A stretch of 64,000 nucleotides of DNA from Ignavibacteriales bacterium (GCA_016700155.1 CP065001.1:4537369-4601368), one strand, 5' to 3'. Counted from the first letter of the stretch, positions 1 to 9,585 are shown. Numbers and translations are program-made. Notes: generated by a model not told the origin, from the letters alone.

Positions 1-1
1 A

Positions 2-1054
2 ATAGGACTTGAATTTCAAACGACAGTCTACGCTTTTAAGAATGCGGGAGTGTTAAATGATGTTGTGTTCAAAAAGTATAGAATTATTAATAAGGGAAAT
101 AATTTAGTTGATAGTATGTACTTCGGTTACTGGTCAGATCCCGATCTTGGTGACGCAAATGATGACTATATCGGATGTGATACAATTCTTAACCTTGGAT
201 ATTGTTACAATGGAGATAGTGAAGATGGTGATGGCACTGGAAATTCATATGGCAATCAACCTCCGTCAGTGGGATATAGATTAGTTCAAGGACCAATAAT
301 TGAAAGTTTAGGAACTGATAGCGCAAGATTTAAACGTGGATGGATAAATGGATTCAAAAATATAGATATGTCGTCATTTACATTTCAAGTTAATCCCCCA
401 ATCGGACCATTCCCAGGTCCAGGTGCAATTGAATGGTATAATTATTTGAAAGGTTATGTGTGGGATGGCACTCCTTTTATTGATCCAAACACCGGAATAG
501 CAACTCACTTTTGTCTATCAGGAGATCCCGTTGCAGGTACAGGTTGGTATGAAGGCCCTGGATGGCAAATGGGTCCAGCTCCAGGTGAGCGTCGTCTGTT
601 AATGGGTTTCGGCCCAATAACTTTTGCCCCGGGAGATACACAGGAAGTTGTAATTGCGATAATTATAGCTCGAGGTTCAGACAATATTCAAAGTGTGGCA
701 GAGTTAAAGAAAAAAGCCATTACAGTTCAAAAGTTCTTTGATCTGTACCAGCCGGAATTGGTCAATATCCACTATGAGTATCCAAAGCCGGAATATTATT
801 ACATCGGTCAGAATTATCCAAACCCGTTCAACCCAAGCACAAAGATAAAGTATGAGCTGCCGGTTTCGGGACTTGTTACACTTAAAGTCTATGACATTCT
901 CGGTAATGTAGTAGAAACTCTTGTTAATCAGGAACAAACTGCGGGAGAGTATGAAGTCGAGTTCAAATCAGAAGGACTGGCTTCGGGTATCTATTTTTAT
1001 CAGATCAGTTCACGAGAATTCACCCGAACAAAGAAGATGATCCTGCAAAGATGA
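2..1054 (+). CDS. Secreted protein with C-terminal T9SS sorting domain (5' partial)
   Basis: The reading frame is open to the left edge of the window, so the true start lies outside and only about 350 residues are visible. The body is rich in Gly, Pro and aromatic residues and I do not recognise a catalytic domain. The last 80 or so residues form a type IX secretion sorting domain: the motif NYPNPFNPSTKIKYELP, then a VYDILG segment, then GIYFYQI and a terminal KKMILQR. In Bacteroidota this tail sends the protein through the outer membrane by T9SS and is then removed. The passenger function is unknown. An internal GTG at 50 is not a convincing start because the frame upstream of it reads like protein. 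Confidence 0.85.
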   Translation: MGLEFQTTVYAFKNAGVLNDVVFKKYRIINKGNNLVDSMYFGYWSDPDLGDANDDYIGCDTILNLGYCYNGDSEDGDGTGNSYGNQPPSVGYRLVQGPIIESLGTDSARFKRGWINGFKNIDMSSFTFQVNPPIGPFPGPGAIEWYNYLKGYVWDGTPFIDPNTGIATHFCLSGDPVAGTGWYEGPGWQMGPAPGERRLLMGFGPITFAPGDTQEVVIAIIIARGSDNIQSVAELKKKAITVQKFFDLYQPELVNIHYEYPKPEYYYIGQNYPNPFNPSTKIKYELPVSGLVTLKVYDILGNVVETLVNQEQTAGEYEVEFKSEGLASGIYFYQISSREFTRTKKMILQR

Positions 1055-1151
1055 AGAATGAGTTGCGATACGATTCAGGTTTTCGACTTTAAAGCCATTA
1101 AGGTCGAATATTTGAAACATCTGATACCTTAGGCGGCACCCTCTGCCCGGA

Positions 1152-1182
1152 TTGTTTGTTCAGAACACCACCCTTAAATTTG
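1152..1182 (+). promoter_or_regulatory. Bacteroidota-type promoter upstream of the RlpA-like gene
   Basis: TTG at 1152-1154, a 20-bp spacer, then TAAATTTG at 1175-1182. This matches the -33/-7 pattern (TTG, TAnnTTTG) known for the Bacteroidota housekeeping sigma factor. It lies 37 bp upstream of the TTG start codon of the next gene. Confidence 0.55.
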
Positions 1183-1219
1183 AGGTGTCAAATTCAAACA
1201 ATAATTAGAGAGGTATTTA

Positions 1220-1714
1220 TTGAAATCATTAACGAAGATGTTCTTAATCTTGGTTATGATATCACTGGTCGGATTCACAATTGTTAAGTCAGAAAAGACG
1301 GTCTCAGCAGAACCGGTGATGGATACAGAAACAATTCCAGTTAATGAAGAAGAGAACTTACCCAATACATCATTGATCGACTTTACCAGCATAGGCGACA
1401 TGAAAGCTTCTTGGTACGGACCTGGATTTCACGGTAAAATAACTGCAAATGGTGAAATTTATGATCAAATGGCGTATACAGCAGCACACAAAAAACTAAA
1501 ATTTGGCACTTTATTGAAGATTACTAATCCGAAAAATGAAAAATCGGTTATAGTAAGAATCAATGACCGCGGACCTTACATTCACGGCAGACAGCTTGAT
1601 CTATCCAAAGCAGCTGCAATTGAACTAGGGATACTCCGTAAAGGTGTTGCCAAATTAAAAGTCGAGGAGATCACACTAAAGGGAGTCAATTTCCCTGTTA
1701 TAACATTAAATTGA
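1220..1714 (+). CDS. rlpA: RlpA-like septal ring lytic transglycosylase / double-psi beta-barrel protein
   Basis: The 164-residue protein has an N-terminal hydrophobic segment (about residues 7-22) consistent with a signal peptide or anchor. A double-psi beta-barrel follows at about 62-150: ASWYGPGFHGKITANGE, then AAHKKLKFGT, then VRINDRGPY and RQLDLSKAAA, which are the hallmark RlpA motifs. RlpA proteins act in the periplasm or outer membrane on peptidoglycan, in some species cleaving denuded glycan strands. There is no C-terminal SPOR domain, so septal targeting is not shown. The start is TTG with an AGAGAGG ribosome site just upstream. A promoter precedes the gene and a terminator follows it, so it appears monocistronic. 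Confidence 0.82.
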   Translation: MKSLTKMFLILVMISLVGFTIVKSEKTVSAEPVMDTETIPVNEEENLPNTSLIDFTSIGDMKASWYGPGFHGKITANGEIYDQMAYTAAHKKLKFGTLLKITNPKNEKSVIVRINDRGPYIHGRQLDLSKAAAIELGILRKGVAKLKVEEITLKGVNFPVITLN

Positions 1715-1734
1715 GTTAAGTAGATTAACTGTCT

Positions 1735-1760
1735 AACCCGGTCAATAGCCGGGTTTTTTT
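1735..1760 (+). terminator. Rho-independent terminator after the RlpA-like gene
   Basis: Perfect 7-bp stem AACCCGG / CCGGGTT (1735-1741, 1749-1755), a 7-nt loop and a T run to 1760. Confidence 0.85.
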
Positions 1761-1853
1761 ATTTTAAAGTTAAAACAAGATTTCAGTAGTCAGTTTTATT
1801 CAATCTCTAAAAAGTGTAATTTAAGGCAAGTTGAATCAGAAAGGGAACTAACT

Positions 1854-2582
1854 ATGAAAAAATCCATTTTTACTATCCTGATCACAATTGTTTTCTCGTC
1901 GTTAACTTTTTCCCAATTGTCAGTCAAAGTCGGAGGCGGTTTAGGTTACGTAACACCTTCAGGGGATTATAGCGGGAATACAACGGAATTTTATAATGGT
2001 ACCAAGTACGGGTTAAGTTCCGGTTTCAATCTTCACCTGAAGGCAAAAGTTGAAGTCTTATCAATCTCATTAAAGGGAGAGCTGGATTATTCAAGCTTCT
2101 CAAATGACGGTAATGCGACATCCACACAGGATAAGGTTGAACTTTCACATAAGATTTTGTCTTTGAGAGTCGGACCTGAATTCAAAATAAATATTCCAAT
2201 GGTTCCAATAACTCCATACGTTGACGCAAATGTGGCATTTAACACAATTTCCGGGGAAGTTTCATTCCAGGGAGTTCAAAGAGTGCCGAGCAGAACCTAC
2301 GAGATTCCATCCGAATCCCGGATCGGGTTTGGTTTCGGTGGAGGTGTCGAAATCTCCTTAGGCCCGGTTATGACTCTTGATGCAGGTATCCACTATAACC
2401 TGGTTAACCCGATTGGCAAAGAATATAAAAGCGTACCCTCATTTGACAGAGTTGATGCCTATACTTCTTTAAACGATGAAAAAGATCCGCTCTACAATTC
2501 TTCAGATGATAAAACTGTGGTTGCGAATGCGAGAAGCATTAATAACCTTCAGTTTACGCTTTCTGTATTATTCGGGTTCTAA
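1854..2582 (+). CDS. Outer membrane beta-barrel family protein
   Basis: The 242-residue protein starts with a clear Sec signal peptide (MKKSIFTILITIVFSS, cleavage near FSQ). It is followed by alternating hydrophobic/polar beta strands with many Gly and aromatic residues, and it ends in a strand terminating LSVLFGF. A C-terminal Phe is typical of BAM-assembled outer-membrane barrels. It resembles the small PorT/OprF-like barrel proteins that are abundant in Bacteroidota. The ligand or role cannot be read from the sequence. AAGGGAA sits 8-9 nt upstream of the ATG. The gene ends 5 bp before miaE, which may be cotranscribed. Confidence 0.7.
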   Translation: MKKSIFTILITIVFSSLTFSQLSVKVGGGLGYVTPSGDYSGNTTEFYNGTKYGLSSGFNLHLKAKVEVLSISLKGELDYSSFSNDGNATSTQDKVELSHKILSLRVGPEFKINIPMVPITPYVDANVAFNTISGEVSFQGVQRVPSRTYEIPSESRIGFGFGGGVEISLGPVMTLDAGIHYNLVNPIGKEYKSVPSFDRVDAYTSLNDEKDPLYNSSDDKTVVANARSINNLQFTLSVLFGF

Positions 2583-2587
2583 TATTA

Positions 2588-3163
2588 ATGTTGTGTCTGA
2601 AAAATTCTACTAATGATGAATGGATAAGGACTGCGATATCAAACATTGATGCAGTCATTATGGATCATGCGCATTGTGAGAAGAAAGCTGCAGGAACAGG
2701 AATGAGTCTTTTGTCCAGCTATCCTGAGTATACTGAGATCTCGTTAACAATGTCAGATCTGATTGAAGAAGAAATCGGGCATTACCGGTCAGTAATTCAG
2801 ATTCTGAATTCAAAGGGAATCACTCTCGGCAAGGATAAAGGCGATCCTTATGTAAAAGAATTGATGACACACCTTAGGACAAGTGAACCAGGACGAATGC
2901 TTGACAGGCTGATTGTATCGGGTCTTATAGAAGCAAGATCATGTGAACGGCTGCAACTGCTGGGGGAAAACATCCCTGATGATGAACTTAAAGAATTTTA
3001 TAAAGACCTCGCAGCATCGGAGGCGGGCCACTATGTTACATTTATTAAATTAGCAAAGCTTTATTTTGATGATAAGGAAGTTCAGGTTAGACTTGATGAA
3101 CTCTCTACTATTGAAGCAAAAATCGTCAAACGACTTCCGAATCATCCTTCTATTCACGGATAA
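2588..3163 (+). CDS. miaE: tRNA-(ms2io6A)-hydroxylase MiaE-like protein
   Basis: This 191-residue all-helical ferritin-like protein carries the two carboxylate/histidine iron-binding repeats expected of MiaE: DHAHCEKKAAGTG and EEEIGHYRSV in the first half, EARSCERLQLL and EAGHYVTF in the second. MiaE is a non-haem di-iron monooxygenase that hydroxylates the isopentenyl group of 2-methylthio-N6-isopentenyladenosine at position 37 of tRNA, using oxygen. Length and motif order match the family. Its presence suggests at least occasional oxygen exposure. It follows the barrel gene by 5 bp and precedes a methyltransferase by 17 bp. Confidence 0.85.
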   Translation: MLCLKNSTNDEWIRTAISNIDAVIMDHAHCEKKAAGTGMSLLSSYPEYTEISLTMSDLIEEEIGHYRSVIQILNSKGITLGKDKGDPYVKELMTHLRTSEPGRMLDRLIVSGLIEARSCERLQLLGENIPDDELKEFYKDLAASEAGHYVTFIKLAKLYFDDKEVQVRLDELSTIEAKIVKRLPNHPSIHG

Positions 3164-3180
3164 ATTCTACTGGAAAAATT

Positions 3181-3744
3181 TTGAGTAAAAAACTAAATCT
3201 CGGCTGCGGAAAGGATATTAAAGAAGGTTACATCAATATTGATATTGTTGATTATGGCGGCAATATGATCCACGACATCAACACATTCCCGTACCCTTTT
3301 GAAGCGAACACATTTGATGAAATCTATGCGTCGCATGTTCTTGAGCATATAGATAACTTTAATAAAACTCTTACAGAACTTTACAGGATTCTAAAACCAA
3401 ACGGGTTGCTGATAGTCTATGCGCCATTTTTTCTTAATACAAAATATTTTGGTGACCCGGACCATAAGATTCCATTTTCAATAAGAACGTTTGATAACTA
3501 TGAATATATAGGAAACAAGAAACTTAAGTTTTATGAGAAATGGAAATTAAATCACCGCACAAACTATGAAACCGGTGCGCAATTTGAAGTGCTGGAGAAA
3601 AAATTTATCACATCTCATTTCTCAGCTTTAAAGTGGATGGATATTATCGTAAACATTGAACCTGTTATGTATGAAAGATTTTTCTCCGGAATTTTTTCGC
3701 CTGAAGAAGTTTATTTTAAACTTAGAGCAGTTAAAAATGGTTAA
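3181..3744 (+). CDS. Class I SAM-dependent methyltransferase
   Basis: The 187-residue protein opens with the SAM-binding loop LNLGCGKDIKEGYINIDI (motif I with a following acidic residue) and has the post-loop signature SHVLEHI followed by LTELYRILKPNGLL. These are typical of the methyltransferase type 11 family. The substrate is unknown. The C-terminal half contains many aromatic and basic residues. The start is TTG at 3181, the only plausible start close to motif I. It ends 4 bp into the convergent DUF423 gene, so the two genes overlap tail to tail. Confidence 0.8.
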   Translation: MSKKLNLGCGKDIKEGYINIDIVDYGGNMIHDINTFPYPFEANTFDEIYASHVLEHIDNFNKTLTELYRILKPNGLLIVYAPFFLNTKYFGDPDHKIPFSIRTFDNYEYIGNKKLKFYEKWKLNHRTNYETGAQFEVLEKKFITSHFSALKWMDIIVNIEPVMYERFFSGIFSPEEVYFKLRAVKNG

Positions 3745-4115
3745 CTAATAGTTTTATTATGAACGGCTTTAATGATTATCAGAAGCCAGCCAACAAGAAA
3801 TGATACTCCGCCAACCGGAGTAATCATTGCAATTATTTTAACTCCCGACAAAGTATAAGCATAAAGTGAAAACGAAAACAAAATAATACCCACGCTCATA
3901 AATATTGCAGCAACGTTAAACTCTTTTCTGCCGGATAAGCCAATCGCTAGAATTACAACTGAGTGAATTAGTTGATACAATACACCAGTCCTGAAAACTT
4001 CCAGAAGTTCAGGAGTCAGGAGATTCTTTAATCCGTGAGCGCCAAAGGCACCTAATGCAACTCCGAAAAATCCAAATACTCCCCCTGTAAAAATTATTTT
4101 TTTATCTGTATTCAT
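3741..4115 (-). CDS. DUF423 family small membrane protein
   Basis: The 124-residue protein has four predicted membrane segments. It shows the family pattern of a Gly/Ala-rich first helix (GVALGAFGAHGLKN), the LYQLIHSVVILAIGL helix and the terminal TPVGGVSFLVGWLLIII segment. This is the DUF423 (YgdD-like) family, which is widespread and of unknown function. The gene is divergent from the uvrB pair and convergent with the methyltransferase, overlapping its 3' end by 4 bp. Confidence 0.85.
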   Translation of the reverse strand: MNTDKKIIFTGGVFGFFGVALGAFGAHGLKNLLTPELLEVFRTGVLYQLIHSVVILAIGLSGRKEFNVAAIFMSVGIILFSFSLYAYTLSGVKIIAMITPVGGVSFLVGWLLIIIKAVHNKTIS

Positions 4116-4217
4116 ATTCTTTCCAAAAGCTGATTATTACTACGACAATTCCATTGAATAGTTACAACAAAAATTACTAAATTGAAAACAATTTTTATTA
4201 ACAACTCAAAAACTAAA

Positions 4218-4559
4218 ATGAAAAAAATTCAAAAGTTAATTTTACCATTACTGCTTATTGCAGGAGCCTATCTTATATATTCAGTATACTTTACAAAATC
4301 GAAAGGGTTGGGATCGTTTTCAGACTTTGACCCTAACAACAATGCGGTTAAAGATATTCGTGTTGTGCTGGTAATTGACAGAGGCATCACCAGCACACCT
4401 GATGGGGGTGCAGTTTTTTTTGCTGAAGACCGGAACAAATCTGTTGTTCAGGTGAATGCCGATAAAATTCCATCAGGTTTAAATGGTGCATCAATAGTTG
4501 TTCTAAAAGGTCACCTGACCCAAAGCGGATTTCATGCCCACGCAGTTGAGATTGAATAA
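4218..4559 (+). CDS. Hypothetical membrane-anchored protein coupled to uvrB
   Basis: The protein is 113 residues from the ATG at 4218. An in-frame TTG at 4182 would add 12 residues, and neither start has a strong ribosome site. One N-terminal hydrophobic anchor ([18 protein letters not shown]) is followed by a soluble beta-rich domain of about 75 residues with [17 protein letters not shown] and a terminal HAHAVEIE. The size and strand pattern suggest an OB-like fold, but I recognise no family. The stop codon overlaps the uvrB start (TAATG), so translational coupling is likely. Confidence 0.7.
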   Translation: MKKIQKLILPLLLIAGAYLIYSVYFTKSKGLGSFSDFDPNNNAVKDIRVVLVIDRGITSTPDGGAVFFAEDRNKSVVQVNADKIPSGLNGASIVVLKGHLTQSGFHAHAVEIE

Positions 4560-6574
4560 TGTCAGAAAAGTTTGAACTCGTTTCACATTACAAACCTTCC
4601 GGCGATCAACCTGAAGCAATTAAACAGCTTGAACAGGGAATCAGGAGAGGGGATAAGTTTCAGACGTTGCTTGGTGTAACAGGCAGCGGAAAAACATTCA
4701 CAATCTCAAATGTCATCGCTGAAATTAATAAACCGACCCTGATAATCTCACATAATAAAACTCTTGCCGCTCAGTTGTACTCCGAGTTTAAAGGATTCTT
4801 TCCCAAAAATGCCGTGGAGTTTTTTATAAGCTACTATGACTATTATCAGCCGGAAGCTTATGTTGTATCGAGTGATCTTTATATAGAAAAAGATTTTTCA
4901 GTCAACGAAGAAATTGACAGGCTCAGACTCAAAGCAACAACCTCATTAATTGAAGGGCGCAACGATGTGCTTATTGTTGCGAGTGTAAGTTGTATTTATG
5001 GCATCGGTGCGCCTCAGGAATACGCAAATCAGATTATCTTTTTGAAAAAAAGTCAGCAGATTCAAAGGAAAAAACTTTTAAGAGAATTGATAGATATTCA
5101 CTATGTCCGTAATGATTCAGACTTTAACCGCGGAACGTTCAGAGCCAGAGGTGATGTTGTTGAAATAATACCAGCTTATCAATATGATGAAGCAATAAGA
5201 ATTGAATTCTGGGATGATGAAATTGAAAAACTTTCAATCATTGATTCAATCACAGGAGATGTGCTGAAAGAAGTTGATTCAACCCCGATCTATCCCGCAA
5301 AATATTTCGTTACAAACCGCGAGCAGACTCAAAAAGCTATTTATACCATTGAGGAAGAACTTGATGAACGATTAAAATATTTTCGTTCACAGGAAAAATA
5401 TCTTGAAGCACAGCGTCTTGAACAGCGTACAAAATTTGATATAGAAATGATGAAAGAGATAGGATATTGTTCAGGTATAGAAAATTATTCACGACACATG
5501 GATGGACGTGCGGCTGGCTCAAGACCGTATAATCTTTTTGATTATTTCCCTAAAGACTTTTTATTGATAATTGATGAATCTCATGTAACCGTTCCGCAAT
5601 TGCGTGCTATGTACAATGGCGACCGTGCAAGAAAAGAAACTCTTGTTGAACATGGTTTCCGTCTTCCATCAGCACTTGATAACAGACCGATGAAGTATGA
5701 TGAGTTTATGAGCATGCTTAACCAGGTTATTTTTGTCAGCGCGACACCCTCTGATTATGAACTTGAAAAAAGCGGCGGTATAATTGTTGAACAGATTATT
5801 CGTCCTACAGGTCTTCTTGATCCTGAAATTGAAGTCCGCCCGATCAAAGGACAGATCGATGATCTTATAAAAGAAATAAGAGACCGTGCGGCAAGACAGG
5901 AAAGAGTTCTTGTTACGACTCTTACAAAAAAAATGGCAGAAGATCTTTCCGATTATCTTGATAAAATAAATATCCGGGTGCGTTACATTCATAGTGATAT
6001 TGATGCGCTTGAACGCGTTGAAATACTCCGTGATCTTCGTCTGGGTGAATTTGATGTGCTCGTTGGTGTTAACCTGTTAAGAGAAGGACTTGATCTTCCT
6101 GAAGTTTCACTTGTTGCAATTATCGATGCCGACAAAGAAGGGTTTTTAAGAAGTGAAAGATCATTAATGCAGACCGCAGGAAGAACAGCAAGGAATGTGA
6201 ACGGCAAAGTGATTATGTACGCTGATATAATTACTAATTCCATGAAAAAAACAATTGATGAGACTAACAGAAGAAGAATCCTTCAGATTGAATACAACGA
6301 AGTGAATAAGATTACACCGCAAACGGTTTATAAAAGTATGGAAGAAATTCTTTCTTCAACTTCAATTGCTGATGTAAGAAAGAAGGAAGAAAAAGAGAGC
6401 TTCAGTTTTTCAAAGGTAGCTGAGCCTGTTTTAAAGTATATGAGTATTGACCAGAAAAAAGATTTGATTGAACAACTGACCGAACAAATGTACCAGGCGG
6501 CAAAAGAACTTGAGTTTGAAAGAGCGGCAGCATTAAAAGATGAAATTTCCCGTTTGAAAAAACAACTGGGTTGA
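4559..6574 (+). CDS. uvrB: UvrABC system protein B (excinuclease subunit)
   Basis: At 671 residues this is full length. UvrB is the damage-verifying helicase-like subunit of nucleotide excision repair, loaded by UvrA and then recruiting UvrC. Visible elements are Walker A GVTGSGKT (residues 39-46), the beta-hairpin region with [12 protein letters not shown] (about 92-103) that inserts between strands, the DESH Walker B motif (about 338), helicase motifs V and VI ending in QTAGRTARN, and a C-terminal UVR domain from about 630 that binds UvrC. The start overlaps the preceding stop by one base. Confidence 0.97.
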   Translation: MSEKFELVSHYKPSGDQPEAIKQLEQGIRRGDKFQTLLGVTGSGKTFTISNVIAEINKPTLIISHNKTLAAQLYSEFKGFFPKNAVEFFISYYDYYQPEAYVVSSDLYIEKDFSVNEEIDRLRLKATTSLIEGRNDVLIVASVSCIYGIGAPQEYANQIIFLKKSQQIQRKKLLRELIDIHYVRNDSDFNRGTFRARGDVVEIIPAYQYDEAIRIEFWDDEIEKLSIIDSITGDVLKEVDSTPIYPAKYFVTNREQTQKAIYTIEEELDERLKYFRSQEKYLEAQRLEQRTKFDIEMMKEIGYCSGIENYSRHMDGRAAGSRPYNLFDYFPKDFLLIIDESHVTVPQLRAMYNGDRARKETLVEHGFRLPSALDNRPMKYDEFMSMLNQVIFVSATPSDYELEKSGGIIVEQIIRPTGLLDPEIEVRPIKGQIDDLIKEIRDRAARQERVLVTTLTKKMAEDLSDYLDKINIRVRYIHSDIDALERVEILRDLRLGEFDVLVGVNLLREGLDLPEVSLVAIIDADKEGFLRSERSLMQTAGRTARNVNGKVIMYADIITNSMKKTIDETNRRRILQIEYNEVNKITPQTVYKSMEEILSSTSIADVRKKEEKESFSFSKVAEPVLKYMSIDQKKDLIEQLTEQMYQAAKELEFERAAALKDEISRLKKQLG

Positions 6575-6600
6575 TTTTTTGCAGTTAAATTTTTATAAAC

Positions 6601-6631
6601 TTGAAGTAGTAAATATTAAAGATTATTTTTG
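6601..6631 (+). promoter_or_regulatory. Bacteroidota-type promoter upstream of the Nfu gene
   Basis: TTG at 6601-6603, a 20-bp spacer, then TATTTTTG at 6624-6631. A strong AAGGAG ribosome site follows at 6646-6651, ahead of the ATG at 6659. Confidence 0.6.
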
Positions 6632-6658
6632 TCCTAAATTCTACTAAGGAGATATTAT

Positions 6659-7201
6659 ATGTTAATGGTAGAAGACGTTGATTTAACCCCAAACCCGCAT
6701 GCATTAAAATTTATTCTGAATGAAAAATTATTAACTGCTGAAACAAGACAATTCCCTGATAAACAATCCGCACAGGATGACCCTTTCGCAAATGGTATTT
6801 TTGAAATTGACGGAGTTGTTTCTGTTTTTTATATGGACAAATTTGTTACGATTGAAAAATCCAAACAGCATAACTGGGGACAAATACAAAGACCTTTTAT
6901 CGAGTTCATTAAAAATTTTGATAAAGCACAAATACCTGCTGAGAAGGAAATAAAGTCTCTCGACGAAAATGCAAGTGAGTTATTAAAACAAATAAATCAA
7001 TTGCTTGATCAGAGAGTTCGTCCCGCACTGGCTGGTGATGGCGGCGGACTTGAAGTATTAGGTTTAAATGGATTTACAGTCACGATTCGTTACCAGGGTG
7101 CTTGCGGAAGCTGCCCGAGTTCAATTAGCGGAACGCTTAATGCAATTGAAGGATTACTTAAACGAGATGTTAACCCTGCACTCGAAGTTGTTGCAGGCTA
7201 A
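6659..7201 (+). CDS. nfu: Nfu-type iron-sulfur cluster carrier (NifU-like scaffold)
   Basis: The 180-residue protein has the two-domain Nfu layout. The N-terminal Nfu_N domain (about 8-90) contains PNPHALKFIL and the phrase FEIDGVVSVFYMDKFVTI. The C-terminal NifU-like domain (about 105-178) carries the cluster-binding CxxC at Cys149 and Cys152 in GACGSCPSS. Nfu proteins receive a [4Fe-4S] cluster from the Suf or Isc scaffold and pass it to apo-enzymes. The window encodes likely recipients: two radical SAM enzymes and KorD. AAGGAG supports the ATG start. A promoter lies upstream and a terminator downstream, so the gene appears to be a single unit. Confidence 0.92.
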   Translation: MLMVEDVDLTPNPHALKFILNEKLLTAETRQFPDKQSAQDDPFANGIFEIDGVVSVFYMDKFVTIEKSKQHNWGQIQRPFIEFIKNFDKAQIPAEKEIKSLDENASELLKQINQLLDQRVRPALAGDGGGLEVLGLNGFTVTIRYQGACGSCPSSISGTLNAIEGLLKRDVNPALEVVAG

Positions 7202-7235
7202 TTAGTCATAGTTCTGATCCATAGTTTTTATTGAG

Positions 7236-7269
7236 GGAAGCAGTGGTTGAATCATTGCTTCCTTTTTTT
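7236..7269 (+). terminator. Rho-independent terminator after nfu
   Basis: Stem GGAAGCA (7236-7242) pairs with TGCTTCC (7256-7262), followed by seven T. Confidence 0.8.
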
Positions 7270-7296
7270 ATCTTAATAAAAAATGTTAAGTAAATT

Positions 7297-7806
7297 ATGA
7301 TCACAAATACTTATCAATCGTCTTTTGTCATTCAGGGAATTCCCTTCACTGCTTTAACATCCCACAGAGGATTAAAAAAAATATTTATTGGTAATTATGA
7401 TAAATTGATTTCAAATGATGCGATAAAACTTCAACAGGATGATCCTTATATGCTGGGTGTTTACAATCAGGTTAAAGAATATTTTAACAGGGAAAGAAAA
7501 GAGTTTGATATACCACTTGATATTGAAGGCACGGAATTTCAAATAAAAGTGTGGGATGAATTAATTAAAATTCCGTATGGCGTAACAATATCATATAAAC
7601 AATTAGCTGAACGAACCGGTGATGTTTATGCAGTAAGGGCTGTCGGTAAAGCTAATGGATCAAACCCTATCCCCGTAATAATTCCTTGTCACAGAGTGAT
7701 TGAAGCAAATGGAAAACTTGGTGGTTATTCTGCAGGGATTAATATTAAAGACAGGTTACTAAAACTTGAAGGAAGTCTGAGTCTTGAATTGTTTGAAGTC
7801 GCTTAA
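7297..7806 (+). CDS. ogt: Methylated-DNA--[protein]-cysteine S-methyltransferase
   Basis: The 169-residue protein contains the suicide active site PCHRVI with acceptor Cys131. It also has the preceding helix-turn-helix region (WDELIKIPYGVTISYKQLA) and the Arg-finger/Asn-hinge region RAVGKANGSNPIPVIIPCHR. The enzyme removes alkyl groups from O6 of guanine or O4 of thymine by irreversible transfer to the cysteine. Length fits Ogt/MGMT. It is a second DNA repair gene near uvrB, but a terminator separates the two. Confidence 0.93.
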   Translation: MITNTYQSSFVIQGIPFTALTSHRGLKKIFIGNYDKLISNDAIKLQQDDPYMLGVYNQVKEYFNRERKEFDIPLDIEGTEFQIKVWDELIKIPYGVTISYKQLAERTGDVYAVRAVGKANGSNPIPVIIPCHRVIEANGKLGGYSAGINIKDRLLKLEGSLSLELFEVA

Positions 7807-7844
7807 TTTTTATTTTAGAAATTCAAACTTCCTTCAAAAAAATA

Positions 7845-9221
7845 CTACGCTACTAATCCAGCCGATACAGGTTCGGTTTGTTTATCAAAATAAATCTGAC
7901 CTACTCCTCTTCTGACAATTTCATTCATCTCATCCTGGTAGAAGAACTTTTCAGCACCGAAAGCCGGTTTTAGATCAGTCAGCCACGCAGCGCGTTTATC
8001 ATACTTTGCAAAGAAGGGGCGTTTAACCCAATCAGGATTTCTTCCCTGCAATAATGTAAGCACAAAAACTTTTTCACCGTTTACTTCTGAAATTCCTTCG
8101 ATAGCAACTTTACCCGGTAATGCAGACATCGATGGACCTCTTACTGTTCTGCTTAATCCCGATACTTTTGAATATGCTTCTCTGAAAATGTTGTAAGCTT
8201 TATGAAGCGGAATTGAGAAATACGCTTTAGCTCCGGTATTTCTTTCAATGAAAAAATAATATGGAATACATCCAAGCTTTACCTGATCTTTCCACATCTT
8301 TGCCCATACATCAGGATCATCGTTAATATGTTTTATCAAAGGGGATTGTGTTCTTATTTGCGCCCCGGTATTTCTTATTCTTTTAATAGCTTCTCTTGCG
8401 ATATCTGTGGATAGTTCAACCCAGTGATTGTAATGCCCCATAATTGCAAGATGTTTACCTGATTTAACAATTCGTTCAAATAGTTTTAGAATGATATCCG
8501 CATCCTTATCAGTTACAAACTTGTAAGGCCAGTAAGCAACGGATTTAGTCCCGATACGTATTGATCTTACATGTTCGAATTCCGGATTAAGTAACGGTTC
8601 AAGATATGCTTTAAGATTTGCCGCACTCATTATCATCGGATCACCACCGGTAACAAGTATATCTGAAATTTCTTTATGCTCTCTGATATAATTCTGGAAT
8701 TTATTTGATTCATCAGTCGCGAACTTTAAATCATTCATTCCAACAAACTGAGCCCATCTGAAACAGAATGTGCAGTAAGCATGACATGTCTGCGCGGTTG
8801 AAGGAAATATTAAACAGGTTTCTTTGTATTTATGTTGAACGCCGGGTACAGGTTCATCTTCCATTGAGGGTACGTTGATGGTCATTTGACCGCTGGGGTG
8901 AGGATTGAGTTCTAATCTGATCTCATCAGCCAATTCTTTTATTTTCCCTGGCGGCGCCTTCTCCCTTAACGCATCAGCCATACGATTGAATTGATTCTCG
9001 GTGAGCATTTCTTTCTGCATAAACGTCAGCTGGTATATTGGGTCGGCAGGTATGTTACTCCAATCAATAAGTTCTTCAACTACATAATTGTTTGTTCTGA
9101 ATGGTAAGACATTAGCAACAACTTCCAGTGCAAAACGTTCATCATTACTCAGATATTTTATTTGAGGGACCTGATCAATATTCCTCAGATTGTAAAACTT
9201 CATTTTTCTTGGGCTAATCAT
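7845..9221 (-). CDS. Divergent KamA-family radical SAM protein
   Basis: The 458-residue protein belongs to the lysine 2,3-aminomutase family. The radical SAM cluster motif CxxxCxxC is at Cys146, Cys150 and Cys153 (CHAYCTFCF), and the TGGDPM motif that follows matches the family's SGGDPL. Compared with true KamA it is longer and its PLP loop is altered: the usual APGGGGK reads SALPGK, so a lysine is retained but the glycine run is lost. The substrate-binding Asp of the YxxYxxD region is replaced (YFFIERN). It is therefore probably not a lysine 2,3-aminomutase, and its substrate is unknown. AAGGAG precedes the ATG. Confidence 0.8.
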   Translation of the reverse strand: MISPRKMKFYNLRNIDQVPQIKYLSNDERFALEVVANVLPFRTNNYVVEELIDWSNIPADPIYQLTFMQKEMLTENQFNRMADALREKAPPGKIKELADEIRLELNPHPSGQMTINVPSMEDEPVPGVQHKYKETCLIFPSTAQTCHAYCTFCFRWAQFVGMNDLKFATDESNKFQNYIREHKEISDILVTGGDPMIMSAANLKAYLEPLLNPEFEHVRSIRIGTKSVAYWPYKFVTDKDADIILKLFERIVKSGKHLAIMGHYNHWVELSTDIAREAIKRIRNTGAQIRTQSPLIKHINDDPDVWAKMWKDQVKLGCIPYYFFIERNTGAKAYFSIPLHKAYNIFREAYSKVSGLSRTVRGPSMSALPGKVAIEGISEVNGEKVFVLTLLQGRNPDWVKRPFFAKYDKRAAWLTDLKPAFGAEKFFYQDEMNEIVRRGVGQIYFDKQTEPVSAGLVA

Positions 9222-9384
9222 AAAAATTTTCTCCTTATCATTCGCATATTATTTTAACAATTACATTTTGATAACCTGATTAAACCTTTTCATTACGGGC
9301 GGTTATCTTATGTCAGCCTGTGAAAAACAATTTATAATTTTTAAGGTAGAAAGCAAGATGGGGACAATTAATTCTGGGGCGGGA

Positions 9385-9410
9385 TACAAAAAAAGCGGTA
9401 AATACCGCTT
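9385..9410 (-). terminator. Terminator after the 54-residue basic protein gene
   Basis: Perfect 8-bp stem AAGCGGTA / TACCGCTT (9393-9400, 9403-9410) with a 2-nt loop. Read on the minus strand it is followed by a T run. Confidence 0.7.
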
Positions 9411-9420
9411 AATTTGAAGT

Positions 9421-9585
9421 TTATTTTAACTCAGTAACCTTACTGATATCATCCAGCTTTACAAATTTTTCATTGAATTTATAAGTGCCTTTACCGGTTT
9501 TTACGGTTTTAATGAACTTGACACTTATACCTTCTGCTTTTTTCTTTGATTTAGCTTTATCGGCAAATGTCTGTGTTTTAGCCAT
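9421..9585 (-). CDS. Small basic hypothetical protein (54 aa)
   Basis: This short ORF encodes a Lys-rich 54-residue protein starting MAKTQTFADKAKSKKKA and containing VKTGKGTYKFNEKFVKLDD. A GGAG ribosome site is well placed before the ATG, a TATATTTG -7 box lies 25 bp upstream, and a strong terminator follows, so it looks like a real monocistronic gene. Size, charge and the TGxxYxFxEK pattern are reminiscent of the small DUF4295-type basic proteins of Bacteroidota, but that match is only by eye. Confidence 0.7.
   Translation of the reverse strand: MAKTQTFADKAKSKKKAEGISVKFIKTVKTGKGTYKFNEKFVKLDDISKVTELK

Noticed and set aside
4182..4217. TTG start giving a longer form of the protein before uvrB
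   Set aside because: It has no ribosome site and only adds 12 polar residues ahead of an otherwise normal membrane anchor; the ATG at 4218 is preferred, though not proven.
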